A DNA stretch of 32,670 bases, from positions 1-32,670 of the forward strand of contig NZ_JAUYWA010000031.1 of the NCBI RefSeq assembly GCF_030689025.1, written 5' to 3'. The position numbers and the translations under genes were made by a program. The notes beneath the pieces are model-generated. The model was not told where the DNA came from, did no database searches, and saw only the letters and a list, made by a program, of their open reading frames with translations. Below, piece after piece: positions 24,315 to 32,670 of this stretch (positions are counted from its first letter, which is position 1; each line of letters starts with the position of its first letter). The DNA comes from Oceanobacter sp. 1_MG-2023 (GTDB lineage Bacteria; Pseudomonadota; Gammaproteobacteria; Pseudomonadales; Oceanobacteraceae).

Positions 24315-25195
24315 CAGGATCCTTCCGACAGATAGCGGTTACCTTTGAATTGCCAGGTACGAATGATTTCCAGGAGATCGGTATTCTTGCGCATTTCTTC
24401 CGTGAAAGGGGCAAAAGGAGCCGACATACGCACAATCCGCAAGGCGGCGTCATCCAGTACCTTGCGGCCGGAGGACTCCAGCACCTCAAGATTATGGATG
24501 GTGCCGTTGGGATTGATGGAAACCAGTACGCGCAAACGGCAGTTGTCGAAGCAGTTTTCCGCTTCTTTGGGGTAGTTGAGAGTACCCATCTTTTCAATTT
24601 TGCTACGCCAGGTGTTGACGTAATAGGCGTCGCTGGCCTTCATGGTGGAGGCTGCGGTCAGACGCTGGACCCGGGGACGCTTGGCATAAGCCTGACGCAT
24701 ACTGTCGAGTTTGGCTTCGAGACTGGCCATTTCCAGGCTGCGCTGCAGCAGCATTTTGGGTGGCCCTTCCGGTACTGGTTTGGCTTCCACTGGCGGTTGT
24801 TTGTCGGGACTGCTGACGGCCTGGTTTGGGCTGGCGGCCGTTGTGGTGATACGGGCCGGGGTGTTGGCGAGGGCCTTGGGGGCCGAGACTTCCTGCTTCT
24901 GTACCGAGGCCGGGGTGATGTCGTTGCTTTGGAACGGCGCTTCGACGTCGGTGGTCAGCATGCGGGCTTCCTCTTCGGTGCCGCTGCCTTCCTGGTTTTC
25001 CTGGGCGAGGAAGTCTGCTTCTTCCGGCGCTTTGTCACTGCGATAGCTGGCCAGGGTGACTTCAAGGGTTTTGGACAGGTTACTGCGATCGTCCGGGCGA
25101 AAGCTGACACCCAGCACAATCATGGCATGCAGCAGCAATGCCAGAAAGAGGGCAAAAGAAAGACGGTCGGAACTGGAGACAACGGCAGCAGGCAT
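24314..25195 (-). CDS. tonB: TonB family energy transducer (TonB3-like)
   Basis: A 293-residue inner-membrane anchored periplasmic protein. A short cytoplasmic N-terminus is followed by one membrane helix (about 12-31, LSFALFLALLLHAMIVLGVSF). A long Pro/Glu/Ala-rich region (about 50-140) follows, and then a TonB C-terminal domain (about 200-290) with YYVNTWRSKIEKMGTLNYP, LRVLVSINPNGTIHNLEVLESSG and DDAALRIVRMSAPF. No exbB or exbD is adjacent, so it must share a motor or act alone. In Pseudomonas aeruginosa the gene at the same place (tonB3) is needed for normal twitching motility, and the pil-chp genes here are just across gshB. There is no obvious ribosome-binding site before the ATG at 25195. 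Confidence 0.88.
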   Translation of the reverse strand: MPAAVVSSSDRLSFALFLALLLHAMIVLGVSFRPDDRSNLSKTLEVTLASYRSDKAPEEADFLAQENQEGSGTEEEARMLTTDVEAPFQSNDITPASVQKQEVSAPKALANTPARITTTAASPNQAVSSPDKQPPVEAKPVPEGPPKMLLQRSLEMASLEAKLDSMRQAYAKRPRVQRLTAASTMKASDAYYVNTWRSKIEKMGTLNYPKEAENCFDNCRLRVLVSINPNGTIHNLEVLESSGRKVLDDAALRIVRMSAPFAPFTEEMRKNTDLLEIIRTWQFKGNRYLSEGS

Positions 25196-25263
25196 GAGGT
25201 ATCTGTCGCAGAACGGCTTCGGTTTAAAGGGCGGATTGCAATAGGCACGCAGTCTGCGCTGAT

Positions 25264-25289
25264 CCCCGGCTTTTGTCCACCTGCCGGGG
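25264..25289 (-). repeat. GC-rich inverted repeat between gshB and tonB
   Basis: CCCCGGC at 25264-25270 pairs perfectly with GCCGGGG at 25283-25289 around a 12-base loop, in the 127-base gap after gshB. The stem is strong, but no T run follows on the minus strand. It may partly separate gshB from the tonB operon or stabilise the gshB transcript end. Confidence 0.45.
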
Positions 25290-25322
25290 TCAACAGTGGT
25301 AAAAACGAGCTGATTCAGTGAA

Positions 25323-26270
25323 TCAGTCGAGTTTTGCCAGCAATGCGGCGATCAGTTGACCGGCGATATCGATACCTGAATCACGACTGATTTCACGCAC
25401 ACAGGTTGGGCTGGTGACGTTGATTTCTGTCAGGCAGCTACCAATGACATCCAGACCAACAAAATACAGTCCCCGCTTTTTCAGCTCAGGGCCGATGTGT
25501 CTGGCGATGGCCCAGTCGTTATCCGACAGGGGGCGGGTTTCACCACGACCACCGGCGGCCAGGTTGCCACGGGTTTCTCCTTTGGCTGGAATCCGTGCTA
25601 GGCAGTATGGCACCGGCTCCCCGTCGATCATCAGGATCCGCTTGTCACCTTCGGTAATATCCGGGATGAATTTTTGCGCCATGATTTGCTGGCGGCCATG
25701 ATTGGTCAGGGTCTCGATGATAACGCTGACGTTCGGGTCGTCATGCTTCAGGCGAAAGATCGAAGAGCCACCCATGCCATCCAGTGGTTTGAAAATAACG
25801 TCCTGATGTTGTTGATGAAACTGGCGTAACAGCTCGGCACTGCGCGTTACCAGAGTAGGGCTCATAAACTCGGAAAAGTGCGTCGCAAAGACTTTTTCAT
25901 TACAATCGCGCAGGCTTTGAGGTTTGTTGGCGACAAGCACACCTGCTTGTTCGGCCAATTCCAGAATATAGGTGCTGTAAATAAATTCGCCATCGAAAGG
26001 CGGATCTTTACGCATTAGGATAATATCGAGATCGGACAGCGGCTGGTGTTGCCATTCACCAAGGTCAAACCAATGATCAGGGTTCATGCTGACAGTAAGT
26101 GGAGCCATTCGTGCCATTGCACGGCCTGCGTCAATGTACAAATCGGCCTGTTCCATGTAAAAGAGTTCACAACCAAGCTCCTGTGCGGCATTCAGCAAGG
26201 CAAGTGATGTATCTTTCTTGACACTAATATCATTAATGGGATCCATGACAACCCCGAGCTTTCTGATCAT
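25323..26270 (-). CDS. gshB: Glutathione synthetase
   Basis: Joins gamma-glutamylcysteine and glycine using ATP to give glutathione. The 315-residue ATP-grasp enzyme has the N-terminal KLGVVMDPI segment, RKDPPFDGEFIYSTYILE, the ATP-grasp core VIFKPLDGMGGSSIFRL and the late VGLDVIGSCLTEINVTSPTCVREI with metal ligands. All are intact. GAGGA at 26278-26282 sits 7 bases before the ATG. It is divergent from pilG, as in Pseudomonas aeruginosa. A gamma-glutamyltransferase that degrades glutathione lies elsewhere in the window. Confidence 0.97.
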   Translation of the reverse strand: MIRKLGVVMDPINDISVKKDTSLALLNAAQELGCELFYMEQADLYIDAGRAMARMAPLTVSMNPDHWFDLGEWQHQPLSDLDIILMRKDPPFDGEFIYSTYILELAEQAGVLVANKPQSLRDCNEKVFATHFSEFMSPTLVTRSAELLRQFHQQHQDVIFKPLDGMGGSSIFRLKHDDPNVSVIIETLTNHGRQQIMAQKFIPDITEGDKRILMIDGEPVPYCLARIPAKGETRGNLAAGGRGETRPLSDNDWAIARHIGPELKKRGLYFVGLDVIGSCLTEINVTSPTCVREISRDSGIDIAGQLIAALLAKLD

Positions 26271-26340
26271 TCTGTTTTCCTCAAAACAAGAGTCTGATTT
26301 GGATTCTATCGTAATTGGATCTCCATTCGGTGAAACAGTT

Positions 26341-26371
26341 TTGACATGGGAACCTTATAGCTTGGTACATT
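26341..26371 (+). promoter_or_regulatory. Candidate promoter of the pilG-chpA cluster
   Basis: A perfect TTGACA lies at 26341-26346. A TG-G-TACATT extended -10 element lies at 26363-26371 with a 19-base spacer, longer than ideal. Transcription would begin about 80 bases before pilG. The -35 match is the strong part of the claim. Confidence 0.4.
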
Positions 26372-26461
26372 AATGTGTGATACAAAAGTGCACCGTAACG
26401 TCATATGCATGCGGTCGCGGCCGAAAACAGCAATTAACGATCGGATGGTTAAGGCCCTAAT

Positions 26462-26845
26462 ATGGACGACAACTTTCAAAACATCAAAGTGATGGTCATT
26501 GACGATAGCAAGACCATTCGTCGCACGGCAGAGACCCTGCTGAAAAAAGTAGGCTGTGAGGTGATTACGGCAACCGATGGCTTTGATGCCCTCGCCAAAA
26601 TCGCAGACACCAGCCCCAATATCATCTTTGTCGACATCATGATGCCGCGCCTGGATGGTTATCAGACTTGTGCACTGATAAAAAACAATTCCAAATACAA
26701 GTCCACTCCAGTGATCATGCTGTCTAGTAAGGACGGCCTTTTCGACAAGGCCAAAGGTCGCATCGTAGGTTCTGACGAATATCTCACGAAGCCGTTCAGC
26801 AAAGACGAGCTCCTGGGTTCAATACGGCAATACGTAAAATCATAA
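26462..26845 (+). CDS. pilG: Twitching motility response regulator PilG
   Basis: A 127-residue single-domain CheY-like receiver. Acidic pocket residues Asp14 and Asp15, phospho-acceptor Asp58 in FVDIMMP, Ser88 and Lys110 (LTKPF) are all present. In Pseudomonas aeruginosa PilG is phosphorylated by ChpA and promotes pilus extension through PilB and the FimL/FimV/CyaB pathway that raises cAMP. AAGG at 26451-26454 lies 7 bases upstream. It is the first gene of the chemosensory cluster and is followed by pilH after 33 bases. The distinction from PilH rests on gene order and on the N-terminal NIKVMVIDDSKTIRRTAETLL pattern. Confidence 0.95.
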   Translation: MDDNFQNIKVMVIDDSKTIRRTAETLLKKVGCEVITATDGFDALAKIADTSPNIIFVDIMMPRLDGYQTCALIKNNSKYKSTPVIMLSSKDGLFDKAKGRIVGSDEYLTKPFSKDELLGSIRQYVKS

Positions 26846-26878
26846 GACAAGCACGCGAAGCATTAAGGGGTACCAAGC

Positions 26879-27244
26879 ATGGCTCGCATTCTGGTAGTAG
26901 ATGATTCTCCAACAGAAACAGAAGTATTTCGTTCTATGCTGGAGAAAAATGGTCATGAAGTCCTTACCGCAGAGAATGGTGCGGACGGTGTGGCACTGGC
27001 AAAACAGGAAAAGCCAGATGTAGTACTAATGGATATTGTTATGCCTGGTTTAAACGGTTTTCAGGCAACCCGACAGCTAACCAAAGACGCGGAAACCTCT
27101 GGTATACCGGTCATTATTGTTACCACCAAGGATCAGGAAACTGACCGGGTGTGGGGCAAGCGCCAGGGTGCCTGTGGTTATCTGGTCAAACCAGTGTCAG
27201 AAAGCATCTTGCTGTCTGAAATCAACTCGGTGATGGCCAAGTAA
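26879..27244 (+). CDS. pilH: Twitching motility response regulator PilH
   Basis: A 121-residue single-domain receiver with Asp8, Asp9, phospho-acceptor Asp52 in VLMDIVMPG, the VTTK switch segment and Lys in LVKPV. The WGKRQGACGYLVKP stretch is characteristic of PilH. In Pseudomonas PilH competes for phosphate from ChpA and favours retraction or acts as a phosphate sink, opposing PilG. A purine-rich AAGGGG about 10 bases upstream provides the ribosome-binding site. pilI begins two bases after its stop, so the genes are translationally close. Confidence 0.95.
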   Translation: MARILVVDDSPTETEVFRSMLEKNGHEVLTAENGADGVALAKQEKPDVVLMDIVMPGLNGFQATRQLTKDAETSGIPVIIVTTKDQETDRVWGKRQGACGYLVKPVSESILLSEINSVMAK

Positions 27245-27246
27245 CG

Positions 27247-27771
27247 ATGAGCCCATTTGCCCTGCTTGTCAGTATTGCCGACCGCAGCCGCCGTAACGCC
27301 TCGGAATTGCCTCAGCAACTTGAGGCGGTGACGTATTGGCGGGGGGTCGGTTTTTTGCTCGCGGGGCATGAGTTTGTGACGGATATGGGACAGGTAGCAG
27401 AGATCTTGCAACCTCCCAAAATGACCAAGGTACCCGGTGTCCGTAGCTGGGTGCTGGGGGTGGCCAATGTGCGTGGCCGCCTGGTTCCGGTTATGGATCT
27501 GGCCGGTATGTTGGGATTGACAGGGAAAGCCAACTGGCGTTCCCGGCGAGTGCTGGTGATTGAACAAGGTGATGTACTGACGGGTTTGCTTGTTGATGCG
27601 GTGTTGGGGATGCAACAGTTTCCGGTGGATACTATGAGTGAACTGACTCAGGTGGATCCGGCGCTGGCAAAATATACCCAATATGGTTTTGACCGGAATG
27701 AGAAAATCTGGTCAATTTTTCGTATTGACGAACTGATTCAATCCCCGGAGTTTATGCAGATCGCGGTGTGA
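27247..27771 (+). CDS. pilI: CheW-like adaptor protein PilI
   Basis: A 174-residue CheW-domain protein coupling the receptor PilJ to the kinase ChpA. The WRGVGFLLAGHEFVTDMGQVAEIL beginning, the VPGVRSWVLGVANVRGRLVPVMDLAGMLG core and the VLVIEQGDVLTGLLVDAVLGMQQF block follow the PilI pattern. The two-base gap after pilH and the weak ribosome-binding site suggest coupled translation. There is no membrane segment, so it works at the cytoplasmic face of the receptor array. Confidence 0.94.
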   Translation: MSPFALLVSIADRSRRNASELPQQLEAVTYWRGVGFLLAGHEFVTDMGQVAEILQPPKMTKVPGVRSWVLGVANVRGRLVPVMDLAGMLGLTGKANWRSRRVLVIEQGDVLTGLLVDAVLGMQQFPVDTMSELTQVDPALAKYTQYGFDRNEKIWSIFRIDELIQSPEFMQIAV

Positions 27772-27838
27772 CCGGGTTCTGAGGTGACTCCATTCGGGGC
27801 GCCAGGATAATGCATGCAGTAAGTGTGGAGACAAGGGC

Positions 27839-29893
27839 ATGAGTTCGAAAGCTGGTAACGTCTTTTCGACGGTTTTGAAGAATGGAGTCAATGGTGTGTT
27901 GGCAGTGCTGCTGGTCGCATCCCTTGGCCTGTTTATTGGTATTACGGTGTATGTGAACAGCCTGCAAAACCGTGATGAGCAATACATCGAGCATGCGGGT
28001 GAGTTGCGGGTACTGTCGCAGCAGATGGCGACCAACGCCGTGGAATCTGCATCCGGTAACCGGGAAGCGTTTGAACAGCTCCGGATTGCCCGTGACAACT
28101 TTGAAGTGCGTTGGAACTACCTGAAAAACGGTAACCCTGAAGTGGGCCTGGCTCCTGCCGAAGTGGCCAGTATGACCGACGTGCAACAGGTTTGGGACAG
28201 TGTCAGCCAGAATGCTGACCAGATTGTACGTGCCCAGGACATCATCCTCTCTTTGCACGAAGTTGCCGCAACACTGTCTGAAACGATTCCCCAGCTGCAA
28301 GTGGAATACGATGAAATTGTAGAAATCCTGCTTGATAACGGCGCTCCAGCCGATCAGGTGGCAGTTGCCCAGCGTCAGTCATGGTTGGCGGAACGTATTG
28401 TGCGCTCGGTTAACAAGGTATTGGCGGGTGGTGAAGACGCGGTAATGGCCGCCGATGCGTTTGGTCGGGATGCCTCGTTGTTCGGTCGAGTACTGAACGG
28501 CATGGTGCAAGGCAACGTGGCGATGAACATTTCCAAGGTAACCGACGATGAGGCGATACTGGCACTCTCCGAAGTATCCGAACTGTTCGAGTTTGTATCC
28601 GGTTCGGTAGACGAAATTCTTGAGACTTCCCCAGAGCTGTTCCAGGTGCGTGAGGCATCCGACAGCATCTTTACCAACTCCGGTATATTGCTGAACCAGA
28701 CATCCGAGCTGACCGAAACCATTCTGACAGAAGCCGATGAGCGGACTGTACTGCAGGCACTGGGATACGGTGCTGCGGTACTGGCCGCGATGCTGATGGT
28801 TGCATTGGGTTACTTGTCTTACCAGTCAACCCGTCGCGACCTGGAAGAAACAGAAAGCCAGAACCAACAGAACCAGATGGCTATTCTGCGTTTGCTGGAC
28901 GAAATTGCTGACCTTGCGGATGGTGACTTGACGGCATCAGCAACGGTAACGGAAGACTTTACCGGGGCGATTGCTGACTCCATCAACTACGCCATCGACC
29001 AGATGCGCTCACTGGTATCGGCAATTAACGAAACAGCGGTACAGGTATCGTCAGCGGCCCAGGAAACACAGGCCACGGCGATGCATCTGGCGGAAGCATC
29101 CGAACACCAGGCGCAAGAAATTGCCGGTGCATCGGCGGCGATCAACGAAATGGCGGTGTCCATTGACCAGGTATCGGCTAACGCCTCGGAATCCTCTGCG
29201 GTTGCGGAGCGGTCGGTAGCGATCGCCAACAAGGGTGCAGAAGTTGTACAGGCAACGATCAACGGCATGGATAACATCCGTGAGCAGATTCAGGAAACCT
29301 CCAAACGGATCAAACGTCTGGGTGAATCCTCACAGGAGATTGGTGACATCATCTCCCTGATTACCGATATTGCTGACCAAACCAACATTCTGTCGTTGAA
29401 CGCCGCTATTCAGGCATCCATGGCCGGTGACGCCGGTCGGGGCTTCGCGGTAGTTGCGGATGAGGTGCAGCGGCTGGCGGAACGTTCAGCTGCTGCAACC
29501 AAGCAGATTGAAGCACTGGTTAAAACGATTCAGAACGATACCAACGAAGCGGTAATCTCGATGGAAACGACGACTTCCGAGGTGGTACGTGGTGCCCGTC
29601 TGGCACAAGACGCCGGTGTGGCACTGGAAGAGATTGAAAACGTATCGAAAAACCTGGCGGAACTGATTCAGAACATCTCCAACGCAGCACGTCAGCAGGC
29701 TTCGTCTGCGGGTCATATTTCCAATACGATGAACGTTATTCAGGAAATTACCTCGCAAACGTCGGCGGGTACCACCGCCACGGCGAAATCGATTGGTAAC
29801 CTGGCAGAAATGGCGAACAAACTGCGTGAATCTGTGGCGGGCTTCAAACTGCCAGAAGCGGACCTGGATATGGAGCAACAACAGGTACTGTAA
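27839..29893 (+). CDS. pilJ: Type IV pilus methyl-accepting chemotaxis protein PilJ
   Basis: A 684-residue transmembrane receptor. TM1 spans about 18-40 and TM2 about 304-329, enclosing a helical periplasmic sensor with PilJ-type segments (about 45-300). HAMP-like helices (about 330-400) lead to the signalling domain, whose tip is ADQTNILSLNAAIQASMAGD followed by AGRGFAVVADEV (about 513-543). The usual E-A-A-R in the tip is replaced by Q-A-S-M, as in other PilJ proteins. It senses surface contact or pilus state, including pilin interaction in Pseudomonas, and controls ChpA. The C-terminus (LDMEQQQVL) has no obvious CheR-tether pentapeptide. pilI lies 67 bases upstream; GGAG and AAGG precede the start. 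Confidence 0.96.
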   Translation: MSSKAGNVFSTVLKNGVNGVLAVLLVASLGLFIGITVYVNSLQNRDEQYIEHAGELRVLSQQMATNAVESASGNREAFEQLRIARDNFEVRWNYLKNGNPEVGLAPAEVASMTDVQQVWDSVSQNADQIVRAQDIILSLHEVAATLSETIPQLQVEYDEIVEILLDNGAPADQVAVAQRQSWLAERIVRSVNKVLAGGEDAVMAADAFGRDASLFGRVLNGMVQGNVAMNISKVTDDEAILALSEVSELFEFVSGSVDEILETSPELFQVREASDSIFTNSGILLNQTSELTETILTEADERTVLQALGYGAAVLAAMLMVALGYLSYQSTRRDLEETESQNQQNQMAILRLLDEIADLADGDLTASATVTEDFTGAIADSINYAIDQMRSLVSAINETAVQVSSAAQETQATAMHLAEASEHQAQEIAGASAAINEMAVSIDQVSANASESSAVAERSVAIANKGAEVVQATINGMDNIREQIQETSKRIKRLGESSQEIGDIISLITDIADQTNILSLNAAIQASMAGDAGRGFAVVADEVQRLAERSAAATKQIEALVKTIQNDTNEAVISMETTTSEVVRGARLAQDAGVALEEIENVSKNLAELIQNISNAARQQASSAGHISNTMNVIQEITSQTSAGTTATAKSIGNLAEMANKLRESVAGFKLPEADLDMEQQQVL

Positions 29894-29918
29894 TCACAGT
29901 CCTGGTTGAAGACTCCTT

Positions 29919-30802
29919 ATGAATCATCAGAGTCGTCCTGTTGTCAGCACGATGCCAGAGCTTAGCGATGACCAGTTTGGTCGTTGGCAAGCTCTGCTGG
30001 AAGAGCGAACAGGAATGTGTATGCCGGTTCAACGACGGACTTTTCTGCAGACCAGCCTGGGTATCCGGATGCGTGAAATAGAGTGCAGTAATTACTCCGA
30101 ATATTACAGTAAGGTTGTGAACGGCCCGACCGGAGCGATTGAGTGGAATACTCTGGTCGACCGTTTGACCGTGCAGGAAACCCGCTTTTTTCGGGATCCC
30201 GATGCCTTTGAATTTGTTGGAAATTATATTCAGACAATGGCGACGGCACTGGACGATGGTCAAACTCTCGAAATGTGGAGTGTCGGTTGCTCATCAGGAG
30301 AGGAAGCATACAGTTTGGGTATGGTTGCAGATAAGTACCTGTCTCCTGTCGAGCATCAATACGCAGTCACTGGGACTGATATCTCTACCTTTGCGTTACG
30401 CAAGGCGCGAGATGCCAGATATCCGTTGTCTGCCCTTGGATGGATCGCGGACGACCTCCGCGACCAATACTGTCTCCGTACTGACGACGGTCATATGCAG
30501 GTGACTGATAGCGTTCGTCAGCGTTGCTGCTTTACTCAGGTGAATCTACTGAATCTTTCCGCATTTCCGCTACAGTCCCAGCACGTGATTTACTGTCAGA
30601 ATGTGCTGATTTATTTCCGCCGCTGGCGACGTCGGGAGATTCTTAATGTCCTTGCTGAACGGCTGGTTCCAGGGGGAATTCTGGTGATTGGTCTTGGTGA
30701 AATCGTCGGCTGGAGTAATCCTCTGGTCGACCCGGTACGTGGTGGCAAGTTGACAGCCTTTGTCCGTAAGCAAAATGATTCTAACAGGGAGAGCAAACGG
30801 CG

Positions 30803-30806
<4 letters not shown>
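29919..30806 (+). CDS. pilK: Chemotaxis methyltransferase PilK (CheR family)
   Basis: A 295-residue SAM-dependent glutamate methyltransferase predicted to methylate PilJ. The N-terminal helical CheR domain covers about 12-80, followed by TVQETRFFRDPDAF (84-97). The SAM motif is MWSVGCSSGEEAYSLG (about 119-134), TGTDIS follows at about 151-156, and IYCQNVLIYF (about 224-233) is the conserved catalytic-domain strand. The protein lacks a TPR tail. Its stop overlaps the chpA start (ATGA), implying translational coupling. The gene lies 25 bases after pilJ. Confidence 0.95.

Positions 30807-32670
<1,864 letters not shown>

Noticed and set aside
24350..25321. Long plus-strand open frame of 323 codons opposite tonB
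   Set aside because: It lies antisense to a clear TonB gene and has no family motif or ribosome-binding site; it is a shadow of biased codon use.

Overview
The window reads as one continuous piece of a chromosome from a Gammaproteobacterium, probably a marine Oceanospirillales or Pseudomonadales relative. The evidence is gene order: several blocks match Pseudomonas aeruginosa neighbourhoods (coaD-fdx-ggt; lptM-lysA-dapF-DUF484-HAD; pyrR-pyrB-pyrC' with ruvX-algH-tonB; gshB next to pilGHIJK-chpA), but joined in a different order. No rRNA, tRNA, phage, transposon, integron or CRISPR array was seen. Both ends are low-complexity (a 76-base C run at the start, a GAGCCA hexanucleotide repeat at the end), so the window probably coincides with a whole assembly contig.

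Layout. 77-930: two small plus-strand genes (DUF2750 and an oxidoreductase-like domain protein). 968-3695, minus: coaD, a 2[4Fe-4S] ferredoxin and a lipoprotein-type gamma-glutamyltransferase. 3888-7114, minus: an envelope cluster ynbE-ydbL-lemA-M48 protease with a TerB-like tail. 7341-8717, plus: a solitary periplasmic solute-binding protein and a cytochrome c5-type protein, followed by a perfect bidirectional terminator shared with speE. 8833-11836: divergent polyamine genes speE (minus) and speA (plus). 11957-16201: an FAD monooxygenase (minus) divergent from a GAF/AAA+/Fis sigma-54 activator (plus); their 339-base intergenic region holds a good -24/-12 promoter and three phased repeats that could be the activator sites. 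16296-16502: a SutA-like RNA-polymerase-binding protein. 16572-20248, minus: lptM-lysA-dapF-DUF484-HAD phosphatase (lysine/peptidoglycan precursor synthesis; xerC is missing from its usual place). 20501-25195, minus: tonB-algH-ruvX-pyrR-pyrB-pyrC', a tightly overlapped operon in which pyrC' is a catalytically dead dihydroorotase homologue. 25323-26270, minus: gshB. 26462-32670, plus: the Pil-Chp chemosensory cluster of type IV pili (pilG, pilH, pilI, pilJ, pilK, and the first 622 codons of chpA, cut by the window end).

How the parts work together: pilG-chpA encode a complete upstream half of a twitching-motility/surface-sensing signalling pathway. tonB and the pyr genes are housekeeping neighbours transcribed away from it. 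The pyrimidine genes indicate an ATCase of the PyrB/PyrC' dodecamer type. The speA/speE pair supplies the arginine-to-agmatine and putrescine-to-spermidine steps. The most testable unexplained unit is the sigma-54 activator with its divergent monooxygenase; the second is the ynbE-ydbL-lemA-protease cluster, which lacks the usual ydbH partner.
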